Of a DNA stretch of 64,000 nucleotides, positions 11,401-20,167 are shown piece by piece. The translations under genes were made by a program, and so were the position numbers. The DNA comes from Escallonia rubra (Eukaryota; Streptophyta; Magnoliopsida; Escalloniales; Escalloniaceae). The first letter of the stretch is position 1. Each line of letters begins with the position of its first letter. The notes beneath the pieces were generated by a model. It was not told the origin of the DNA, searched no databases, and was given only the letters and a program-made list of their open reading frames with translations. Where the stretch lies: positions 181,521-245,520 of the forward strand of contig JAVXUO010002114.1 of NCBI GenBank assembly GCA_033065855.1. The letters are read 5' to 3'.

Positions 11401-13333
11401 GAGAGAGACTGAAGAATGAATTGTGTCCTTGGTAATTGAATTTTTGTGATGGTGGCCGTTTTAATGTGGCGGTGGTTTGTGGTAATGGTGGAATCGGTGG
11501 ATGAACAGAAGATTGAATTGTGTCCTTGGTAACAGAAAAAATTAATGGGTCACTTTACCGTCGGAATCGCAACAGTAGCAGGAACCTCCACCGGAGACAA
11601 CGCCGGGGTGCTCACCGGCATTTTAGCAGACAGAGGAGTCGCGGGAGATGGAACCGGGGAAGCCTCACTGGATGGTGGAGTGGCCGCAAGAATAAATGCT
11701 GCGGGGAGGTAGCAGCAGGAGACTGGGCCGGCGAAGCAGACGGGCTGGTCGACAGAAAAACTAGCGCTGCCGGTTAAACTGACGAAGTATCTGCCACAGG
11801 CGGCATAGCAGCCGGAGACTTCGAAGGGGATGCGTGAGGCTCGCCGGAGTAGCAGACGGAGGAACTGACGGCGTTGCAAAACTCGCCGGGGGAGACCCAT
11901 TGCCGGACTTTGGTGCAGGAGCAGGCGCAATGATGCGCCGTGCCGCCGTCCCGGAATATAACCAGAAGAGCAATGGCAAGGAGTTTACACATCTTAGGGC
12001 TTCAAATGGGGAACAGTAGCCTGAGGGCAGATGGTGCTCCGGTGATCGGCTTCAATGGAGGTGGTGAAAAATTAATGGGTCACTTTGAGATTAATGGGTG
12101 AAACCAACCCATTTAATGAGATGATTCAATTAACCCGTTAATAAATGGGTCAAATTGGTCAGTTACCTATTTATACCCAACCCATTTAACTTGCACCCAA
12201 ACCCAACCCACTCACCCACCTTGCCACCCCTATATGTCAGTATCTGTTCTCCGTTATGTGTGCCTCTCTTTTATTTATTTGAGTTGAAATTTCTCTAACA
12301 CCTCTTGTACTCCCAGGTTCGTTAACTCTTGAGGCGTTCATTCTCCTTTAATTAGTCACGCCTAACTAACATTCTCGGTCTCCCAAATATAAGGTATTAT
12401 TTTTCCCTTGACATGCTCCCAGTCGCTGGTCAATCTCACTGGTTTGGTGAACCCTATTCGACGGATCAACAACTTTGTCGCACTCTCCACCATAATAGCG
12501 TAGAGCCTGTTAGGGAACCCGAGTTTCGAGACATCTTTCATTCGTCCAAATTCATACATCACGTTATTGCATATAGGCTCGTTCCCAGGAGCGGTAGTCT
12601 CTTGCTTGTTTCCTACCTCAACCTTTAGCTTTTGACTTTCTTTTTGCTCTAAGTCCCCAGTAAATCTTGTCCAAGTCATGATTTGATCAATTGCGAGTCT
12701 AGACCCCAAAAGCTATTGCTGTAGGACATAAAGCAGAGAGAGTGGAGTCTGGACAGTTTTAGGGATTTTAAGCCTATACTTCTTCGGCACCTCAAGTATT
12801 TGAATCAAGGCTTGTCGGCTGTCACACATCTTGTGGTAATTGCACCATCTGCGAAATACGCATTTGCTTTGGCTTCTAGATATGCTCTTTTTATGAATTT
12901 TTTTGGTTGGGTGGATTCAAAGAAAAGGAAGGAATTTTTGTCTAAGCGACCAAATGCTTTGCTGGCACTGACTTCTAGGAATACGCCCTTTGTCTGACGA
13001 CCATTGCCTTCCACGCGTTGTTTGCTCCGGCAGATGAAATTAATTGCTTGATTTGTGCTTTGGACCCTCCCCTATCCACATACAATCCCAGGAAAATATA
13101 TTAATGCACCAATTACTGTATGTGTGTATTTATGTGGTACATGATTGAAACCAATCTGTTTTTGGTTCTTTGAACTGCAGGGCCCTCTATTTCAGCAGCG
13201 CCCTTACCCATCACCAGGAGCAGTCTTAAGAAAAAATGCTGAAATAGCTTCGCAGAAGAAGAAACCTAACTCCAGTTATGCTCCTATATCCAAGAGAGGA
13301 GATGGAAGTGATGGTCTTGGAGATGCTGACTGA
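428..13333 (+). CDS. PQBP1-like WW-domain splicing protein (5' partial, 6 exons seen)
   Basis: Exons by GT-AG sites and phase are 428-557, 3430-3643, 4839-4952, 5687-5812, 5947-5998 and 13181-13333 (TGA). They join without a frame break into 262 visible residues. Residues 1-26 are the end of a first WW domain whose start lies off the window. Residues 31-61 are a full WW domain (W35, W58). Residues 93-113 hold two CxxC pairs (C93/C96, C110/C113) that look zinc-binding and that I take to be plant-specific. The C-terminus is the conserved PQBP1 tail: an acidic [17 protein letters not shown] segment, then [17 protein letters not shown], whose YxxPGxVLR motif (residues 221-229) binds the U5 snRNP 15-kDa protein in animals. 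By family knowledge this is a nuclear pre-mRNA splicing protein, similar to Arabidopsis At2g41020. The last intron is 7.2 kb and filled with transposon DNA. A polyadenylation signal follows at 13624. Confidence 0.93.
960..2943. mobile_element. Non-autonomous hAT-type element in the WW-domain intron
   Basis: The left end reads CAGGGGCGAAACCAGG. The right end, read on the other strand, is CAGGGGCGGACGCACG. These are short terminal inverted repeats of the hAT kind. They are flanked by an 8-bp near-duplication, GGTGGAAG at 952-959 and CGTGGAAG at 2944-2951 (7 of 8 match). The element is 1984 bp with no transposase frame. Inside are a short tandem repeat (1081-1160, unit containing CGCTTAACCGGTCGTGTCTC), a (GT)n run, a poly-C run near 1331, and a longer degenerate direct repeat (about 1555-1700 against 1872-2010). 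It lies in the sense-strand intron that splits the second WW domain, between 557 and 3430. Confidence 0.75.
1555..2010. repeat. Degenerate direct repeat inside the hAT element
   Basis: Two stretches, about 1555-1700 and 1872-2010, share successive blocks in the same order: TTGTTGG-AAAGGTAG, CCACAGTTGCAGTAAAG, CCAACTTTATGGTCA and ACAGTGTA. The frames crossing them are short and show no protein family, so they are treated as non-coding. Confidence 0.5.
2952..3429. other. PQBP1-like intron with a G-rich tract
   Basis: The intron continues here with AT-rich sequence, then a strongly G-rich tract at about 3090-3185 made of many runs of three or more G, then ordinary intron up to the acceptor CCTTTACAG at 3429. 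No gene or further repeat is recognised. Confidence 0.5.
5999..7860. other. First part of the 7.2-kb PQBP1-like intron
   Basis: The donor GT is at 5999-6000. The next 1.9 kb has no recognisable gene. The short frames at 6727-6972 (minus), 6997-7203 and 7418-7642 (plus) show no family motif and are probably chance. A GC-richer patch at about 7490-7560 stands out from the AT-rich surroundings without a clear explanation. Confidence 0.4.
7860..9260. mobile_element. Probable degenerate copia-type LTR retroelement remnant
   Basis: Two phrases common in plant copia-type retroelements occur here: a GGTTGGGTGGGTTGAATAGGG stretch near 7885 and a CTCCCCCTTTTTTATGTC stretch near 9168. No protein domain is left and I could not define paired ends or a target-site duplication. 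The attribution rests on recalled sequence style only. Confidence 0.3.
9261..10244. other. Unrecognised intronic DNA
   Basis: This holds a 76-residue plus-strand frame (9389-9619) without a recognisable domain, and a CpG-richer block (about 9770-10170) that may be an old repeat. No family could be named and no ends were found. Confidence 0.3.
10733..11310. repeat. Three tandem copies of a ~180-200 bp unit inside the hAT element
   Basis: Each copy begins near AACCAGAACCCAACACCACA (about 10735, 10941 and 11121) and continues through GAGGATCTCAATAGAGATCA and a TTTCTACAGATGTAAAGAC block. Copies 1 and 2 are separated by a run of GA repeats and poly-C. The long apparent frames on both strands arise from this repetition and are not treated as genes. 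Confidence 0.8.
11550..11992 (-). pseudogene. Decayed arabinogalactan-protein-like gene fragment captured by hAT
   Basis: On the minus strand an ATG at 11992 opens a short hydrophobic leader ([11 protein letters not shown]) resembling a signal peptide. After that the reading shifts among frames. Each frame contributes Pro/Ala/Ser/Thr-rich stretches such as [53 protein letters not shown] and [13 protein letters not shown]. Dipeptides AP, SP and TP dominate, as in classical arabinogalactan proteins of the cell surface. At least two or three frameshifts and a stop make it non-functional. Its base composition is much more GC-rich than the flanking DNA. It is enclosed by a 20-bp direct repeat (11537-11556 and 12067-12086), which suggests insertion of captured DNA into the element. 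No GPI-anchor signal is seen. Confidence 0.6.
12241..13180. other. End of the long PQBP1-like intron
   Basis: The stretch ends in the acceptor TGAACTGCAG at 13180. It contains an open frame of 115 residues on the minus strand (12362-12709) and one of 65 residues on the plus strand (12800-12997). Both have balanced composition but no domain I recognise. They may be fragments of an old retroelement or chance frames. Confidence 0.35.
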
Positions 13334-13623
13334 GTAATCCTATGAAGTAATAAACATGACACAAGTCTTACACTGCAAGCTACTGTTACTCCGTCCCCCC
13401 ACCCTCTCTCCCCTTCTTTAGACTTGCTTATGTTTGCAATTTTGCTGAATGCTACATTGCAGGGAGAAGAAGACACCTAGCTGTGTGAATGAAATTACCG
13501 TATGTCATGTGCGACTTCTCAGGGAAAATACTACTGTACATTGTATTTTGAACGGAACTTGCAAATACATGAGTTGTAGCTCACGGAATGCCTTTTGGAA
13601 AAGGAGTACCCATAAAATGTGTC

Positions 13624-13629
13624 AATAAA
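13624..13629 (+). terminator. Polyadenylation signal of the PQBP1-like gene
   Basis: AATAAA lies 291 bases after the stop codon at 13331-13333, in an AT-rich stretch suitable for a 3' untranslated region. Confidence 0.5.
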
Positions 13630-13639
13630 TTGCTTTACC

Positions 13640-16300
13640 CCTCGTCTTTTCCTCATTGTCTTCGCTCTCAATCACCATAAAAAATTTGAAATGAGATAAT
13701 GGAATGATGTCTCTCGCTCACCTAGTTAGTGTTGGTGTTTTATTTTTCCTTTTTGTTGATATGTGTTGGTGTGTCTATTCCACCGAGTTCCATTACTTTT
13801 CCAGTCTAGTACTAAAACATATGCATATGGGAAGTCAAGGGGGGTATATTCAGATCAGAAACTGCGAAGGATCTCGATTTAGAAATGGAGGCAAGTAAGC
13901 CGTGAAAAGCTCGCTTGCCTCGTTACTTGAATCAGTTGGATCATTGTTCGGATTGTCTGCTCTGGGTTGTATTTGACGATTTGTTATTTTGTGTAACTGG
14001 GCTTGGTGGTGGTGGTTTTAACGGTGAACTAGGTGATGGACGCAGAGCAAAAGGAATTAGAGCTTTCCTATGCAAATGTTATGCGTGGTCAAGTGTTAAC
14101 ATCATGCATGGCTCATGCCATTGAGGATTTAGTCTTGCTAGTCCACGTGAAACTGAGGGTGTTTGCCTGTGGAGGGTGAAGTGGACGTGAAACTTCCCTT
14201 GGGGCCACCGCACCCATTTCGAGTAACCAACATCATCTTCTTATTATTCTTCCCACTGCACCTCTGCTTTGACAATCATGACTTAATACCCTCCTGTCTG
14301 TCATGCATGTTCCTTTTGGACTTTTGACTATACAGACACGGAGAGAAGAGGGGCCATTCAAAAATAAAAGAGCAAAGTGGGTTTTTAATGATGAAAAAAA
14401 TGCAATAAGACCATGTTAGGGGACCAAAGAGCTAATGCTAAACCTGGTTTAGGGGACGCTTGTTTTGCCCAACTCCACTTGACCACCATAAGATGCGAAG
14501 CGAGAAAATCTGGTATTTTAAAAAAAATAATAATTAAAGGATCTTTTGCTTGACCACTAGAAAAAGCTAAGCAAGAAAATCTTGGTATGACAATAAAAAA
14601 AAATTTGTTATAAATTAGAATCTTTTGCTGTACAACAATACAATATCTCAATATGTTATATAAGTTAGGGTAAAATTCTTCTATATAATTTTGCGATTCC
14701 TGATAATCAGTTTTTACTCTTGTCAAGCGTACATGTTATTTTTGTTGGAAGAGGAAATTCAACGGTTGTTATGCTTTAGGCAAGTTGATGAGGAACATAA
14801 TTACATACCAAGGCTACAAAATTTAGTTAATCCATTTGTCAATTACTTATAGAAAACTTATACCGGACACTTCACTATAGACACTACGTAATATGTTGCA
14901 CTTATTTTGAGAATTACCTTAACATTATGTAGTATCTTGTCATGTCTCTAAACTAAGTGTTTATTTAGTTCCTAATGTTATTCGGTATCACCCTGTAATC
15001 CAAATTTCCTTGACTACTATCATTGTCAATTTTTTTTAGCTTGATAGAACTGCAATTCATATTTGACCCGTCGGTATATGGTAGCCAAATTAAGTGAAGG
15101 CAAATTTGAATAAATGGCTACGTCTTTTTGACTTGTTCAAAGTGATTCCAAAATTAGGGAAAGGAGCAGCAGCTCGAAACAAACTAGACGCAGCAGCTAA
15201 GAATATACTAGTGTTGACACTAGTCTTTGGGAATCGTTGTGGGCAAAGTTTTAAGTGGGTGATATGCAAAGAAGTGAATCGAGTAGGTACAATCAACATG
15301 GGACTCCAACATTTTTCATGCAGATCTAGTTGACAAGTAAAGGCCACAAAAGGGCCATTAATTGGCAAAACATGAATTATAACTAGAAGTCCTATATATG
15401 ATTTGGTAGAAACATTTGATGACCAAAACATACAAGATTTAACACAACGCCCAGTCGGAGTGACACAATTGCTCAAGTCGATCTCTTCACTTTCATTGTG
15501 CCAGTGCTCAACCTCGATCATGACCACGTTATGCATAATTTGTGGAGTTTCTGTGTCCAATATTGCATGCAGTTTAATAAGTTAATTTTTTTTATGTAAC
15601 AATTTGAAACTTAACCATGATTTCGGACTATGAAAGGGTGGTTTCAAAACACATCTCCACATCTCCTTATAAATTGTTGTCATTTATTGGATTCTACTTA
15701 ATTATTTTATTTGAAAACACGATTTGAAAACAAGTGTAGCCTATGAATTAGCGAGATTTGCACGGAATGTAATTGACCTTAAAATTTGGATGGAAGATGC
15801 ACCATATTTTATAAAACCAAATGTTTTACAGCATAAAATTAAGCGAGATTGAAGTCAAAGATTTGATTAATATGTTTTGACCAACGGCCACACACACACC
15901 ATTAGCCAGAAAGTGATGGTGTCCCTTAATTTCTCTCTCTCTCACACAAGGGCACGCAGAGAGGGAGGGAGGGATTTTCACACTTTGCCGTTCCCATTGA
16001 AGTCTAGGGTTTTGTCACAACATGCTTCACTTTCCGTTTAAGGAAACCTTGGAAATTTGGGCCACCTTTCAGAGAAGCCGTAATTGGCAAAACTCATGAA
16101 GGGAGCTGGTAGCTTGGCAGACTCACAAGCACTAATTATTATTTGTTGTTAAACGTCAACACCAACATCTTTCCTTTCCTTTAATTTCTACATGAATTTA
16201 AGGCAATTATGCCACCCCTGGCCTGTCACAAAAGTTCATCATGTCACCCATGGAGTGAAAACATATAGCCATGCACCATCCAAACTCATGGATATCATCA
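13640..16300. other. Intergenic DNA between the PQBP1-like and MADS-box genes
   Basis: No gene is recognised. The longest frame is 156 residues on the minus strand (15090-15560). It has no family motif, and a 79-residue frame overlaps it on the other strand. A GA-rich patch (GGGAGGGAGGGA) lies near 15960. The right half is presumably the distal promoter of the MADS-box gene. Confidence 0.4.
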
Positions 16301-16305
16301 CATGC

Positions 16306-16920
16306 GACGATACGAAACATTTCGATCATAAAAAAGTGGAAATTTGATGCTTGCCGCGGTTAAAAATAAATTTACGACTAGTACCGCGTAAAGTCATACA
16401 GTTGATGGCTGAATATTGACGTGTCTTGAGATCATCTTTTGTGTTATATATATAGCCATAGATCCTTACAACCCACGTACATGATCGCATGTCATCGTTT
16501 TTTTAAAACATTTTTTTTTGGGTTAATTATCAGAGTTGCATTGATCGTCTAAAACATTTTGATCATAGAAAATGAAAACTTGATGCTTGCCACGGTTATA
16601 CATATATGTATATAAGTGGTACTGCATAGAATCATACACGATTGACAGACGAGTTGACGTGTCGTGAAACCATCTTTTGTGTCAATGTCACAATGTTCAA
16701 TTTGCTAACTATTCATCACGTCGTGACGGAGTGGAAATAGCTATGGACCTTTACAACTCATGGACATGATCCATGTGATATTATAAAGCATTTTGATCAC
16801 AGAAAATGGAAATATGATGCTTGCCATGGTTAAATACATGTTTACAACCGGTAAAAGTGGTGTTGCATAGAGTCATGCATAGTTGACGAATGAGTTCATG
16901 TGTAGCGAAAACATCTTACG
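16306..16920 (+). repeat. Three degenerate tandem copies (~230 bp) upstream of the MADS-box gene
   Basis: The block from ACATTTCGATCATAAAAAAG through TTTGATGCTTGCCGCGGTTA recurs three times, starting near 16316, 16552 and 16788. Each copy has GATCA-AGAAAATGGAAA, then GATGCTTGCCA-GGTTA, then a GCATAGA-TCATAC stretch, then a GACGTGTC or related site and CATCTT. Copies 1 and 2 contain ACGTGTC (16419-16425 and 16657-16663), which matches the ABRE core seen in many seed promoters. Copy 3 has lost it. The array lies roughly 0.7-1.3 kb upstream of the start codon. Confidence 0.75.
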
Positions 16921-17587
16921 TTAACAAACAAAAAAAAGAAAAAAAAAGAAAAAGAAAAAGAAAATATAGATATGTAGAGCATGCATATTAAGAATGTGAA
17001 ACATGTATGTATACCCATAGATACAAGGACATGATCTCTCTCTCTCCCCCTCCCTCCCTCCCTCTCTCCCTCTCTCCATAATTGTGGTAATTTGGCCAAA
17101 AAAGAAGGGCCTTCAAAGAAAGTTGAGGGGGTCTATATTAATGCACAGAAGATGAGTTTATCATACAAGCTTCTAACCAAACCCTGAATTCAACAAGCAG
17201 AAAGCACAGAAGCACTAGGTAAACCAAGTTTGAAGCTCGAGTCTTCCTTTGTTTATATGTACACATATATACTTCCCTCTTCTTCATTCCATCTCCTGTT
17301 TAAGATTTATTGACAGATTTCAGTAAGTTCTTACTTGGAAGCTTGTTATAATCTACTAAAAACCAAAGTATTCCACTTCTGATCACATTATATCTCAGTT
17401 ATTCCTTTAGTTTAACGAGATCTTTATTCCTAATTAGGATATGTTTTTTGGATTTTTTTTGTCAAAAAGATTATAACCCTATATGCAGCACATTCTTCTA
17501 GTGTTTATCCTTAATTGTTCTTTTGGTTGGTTTGGTTAAAGCAGAAAATCTGGGCTAAACTGGAAAAGGGTTGTGTTGGATGATAAA

Positions 17588-20167
17588 AATGGGAAGGGGG
17601 AAGATAGAAGTGAAGAGAATTGAAAACAATACAAGCAGGCAAGTCACATTTTCCAAGCGCAGAAATGGACTTTTTAAGAAGACGCATGAGCTTTCTGTTC
17701 TCTGTGATGCACAAATTGGCCTCATTGTCTTCTCAAACAAGGGCAAGCTTTTTGAGTACTGCACTCCTTCTCTCAGGTACATAAATTAACTCTCTTTCTC
17801 TGTCTTGATCAGTATTCTCCCATAACCGAAATGCGGTGCGCCAGTGGTCACTGTTTCAGTTGGCCAATTACTCAAGTGCCTTGACTTGATGCTTCATACT
17901 TCTGCTATAGTAGGGTTTCAAAACCTTTTTTCCTTTTGCATATGATTCTTTGTCTTGTATGCAACTTTCTCTAATTTTTAAGAAGTAATGCATTGCTTAA
18001 TTATTTTTGAAGACATATATACTAATCTTTTGATTCTTGTGACTGCTTTTCTATAACAAAGGACTACCGTTGCAGATGTGTAATGGAACTCATTCTGGCT
18101 CTTTATATGAACCGAGTAATAAGTACCACTGATCCTTGAATCTGTTAGAATGGTACCACTAGGTTATGCAAACATCAACTTGGTTGTTTTGTAACGAGGT
18201 CATCAATACCTATTAGCGGAAAACAATCAAGAGATTCATTAAGCAAAATGCTCAACCTTATCAATCCCCTCCATAGATACCAGTTTCATCAATTTACTTA
18301 TTGAGAAATGTTTGGATTGTAATTCCAACAGCATGGGGCAAATCGTTGAAAGGTACCTGAAGACTACAGGAGCTTGTATCCCCCAGCATGATAATCGGGT
18401 ACATATATGAACACCCATCAGTAGTACTGTACAAATTAGGTTACTATATGGTTTGAGTCTTTATATTCATCTTTTTTAATTTATGCTCTTTGCAAATGAA
18501 TTTTGCAGGAACAAGTGCACAATGAGTTGACTCGGATGAAGAAGGAAACGCTAAACCTTCAATTGAGTCTCCAACGCTACAAGGGTGATGACTTAAGTAC
18601 TGTGCACCTGGAGGAATTGGACCAACTTGAGCAACAGCTAGAACGCTCCATTAACAAGGTCCGAGCTAGAAAGGTAATTCCTACTTTTCAACCCCTTCTC
18701 CTCCGTCATTTTTTTAATATATTTCAACAGACTAAGCTATCAGTAGAATTAATTATACCTTCCAGAATTCGTGTTCTTTGTTTCCCTCAATCAGTTTCGG
18801 CTGAAATTTAATTATTCTTATAGTATCATCATGCTTGAGTTTGCAGATTGTTAATATGGTTTATTGATGTTCATACAGTATCAACTACTGCAGCAGCAGC
18901 TGGACAATCTACAGAGGACGGTAATTTCGCAATACTCTCTCTCTCTCTCTCTCTCCCTCCCTCTCCCTCTCTCCCCCTTGTGAATTTGACCCGCTATTTG
19001 ATTGTTTCAGGAGAAACTGTTGGAGAAAGAAAATGAAGAGATGTGTCACTGGGTGAGTATACGAGGAACATTATTTTTGATCAACTTAGCGTTAAAATAC
19101 AACTTTAGCAACCTTTTTCACAATCTTATTTTCAAATGTATATATATCCCTTTACTATGCTTTGTTTTCAGTTCTATTCTTGTTTCTATTCTTCAGTTTC
19201 TGTGGCTTGTTGTCGAATTACATCTTTGAAAACTTGTTGTTCTGCGGAGTCCAAAACTTCTTTTCCTTGATCAACAGTTATTTTGGGACTTAATATCAGA
19301 CTAACATGCCAAAAAAAGCATAAATCTATGAAAAAAGAACCAAGAAAACCAAGAATGGTCTCTAAACGGGGCCTAGAACTCCAGTAAGATTGTTTCCAAA
19401 AGTTGTGGTATATGCCTTTATTGTGCTCCGTCCAGTGCAAGTTTGTGTACAGTGGGAGAACTTTTGAGCTTCAATCGATGAGACTATTAGTATCGAACGT
19501 ATAGGAGCGAGCGGACTTTGTTGTCGCTTTAGTATTTCCTCTGGTAATTCTGAGGCTGTACTAGGAACTGAAAGGGGTTTCATGTCCTTTTTTGTATAAC
19601 CAACGTTTGCTATCAGTGAATATTCTCTTTGTCCTTCCTTGCACGTACGCACAGCCAAATCATGATTTCATGCTTTATCATTTGTTAATTTGACGTCATA
19701 TTTGGTTACAAGGAATAATGTATTTCCCATAGAGATTTTTTCCCACAGCATTGCCGCCCTTGTACTTTTTGTTTTCATGCATGTTCTTATATTTGCTGCA
19801 TGGCATGCTAGCTAGAAGGAAATTTCTGAAATAACTGTCGTTGAAGTAAACAATGGAGGTTTGAATTAGTCATTAACTACAAGTTCTAATGTTGGATTAG
19901 TTGATGAGTAACCATGAACAAAAGCAACAGGCAGAATTGCAGCACCAACAACAGCAGGCAATGACTGAACTGAAGCTAGTTGAATTCCAGCCGCCACCAC
20001 CACCCCCGCCAGTATTGGAGCAGTTCCCCTTCTACGGAGAAGAACAGCCAAGTGGTGTACTTCAACTTGCAACTCTTCCCCTTCACCCATACCCTTACCG
20101 CCTCCAGCCGACACAGCCCAACCTTCAAGAATCCACTTCTGCTCAGGGCTGCAGCTATATATGGTAA
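17588..20167 (+). CDS. B-sister MADS-box transcription factor (FBP24/TT16 group)
   Basis: Coding exons are 17589-17776, 18332-18398, 18509-18673, 18879-18920, 19011-19052 and 19901-20167, giving 256 residues. Residues 1-60 are a type II MADS domain beginning [13 protein letters not shown]. Residues 61-85 are the I region, about 86-168 the keratin-like coiled-coil K region, and 169-256 the C region. The C region has a glutamine-rich stretch, a run of seven prolines (199-205), an FPFYGEE segment, and a C-terminal motif (residues 234-244, [11 protein letters not shown]) typical of B-sister proteins. Family members are nuclear DNA-binding factors acting in ovule and seed-coat development, usually in complexes with other MADS proteins. 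An in-frame ATG nine bases upstream (17580) could be used, but the family starts at MGRGK. The canonical third intron is missing: exon 18509-18673 (165 bp) covers what is usually split into 62- and 100-bp exons. A leader intron from about 17218 to 17543 is possible. Confidence 0.94.

Larger units (their letters stand above)
10253..12232. mobile_element. hAT-type element carrying a gene fragment
   Basis: The ends are TAGAGGTGGCAA on the left and TAGGGGTGGCAA on the right (other strand). They are flanked by a perfect 8-bp duplication, TATGTCAG, at 10245-10252 and 12233-12240. The short TIR and 8-bp target duplication are diagnostic of the hAT superfamily. The element is 1980 bp and has no transposase. 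Both subterminal regions are rich in the motif CCCATTTAA and its complement. The interior holds three tandem copies of an approximately 180-200-bp unit (10733-11310) and a GC-rich segment (11557-12066) that looks like a captured host gene. It sits in the last intron of the PQBP1-like gene. Confidence 0.88.

Noticed and set aside
15090-15560. 156-residue minus-strand frame upstream of the MADS-box gene
   Set aside because: No recognisable family, no promoter or splice context, and a competing 79-residue frame opposite; left as intergenic.
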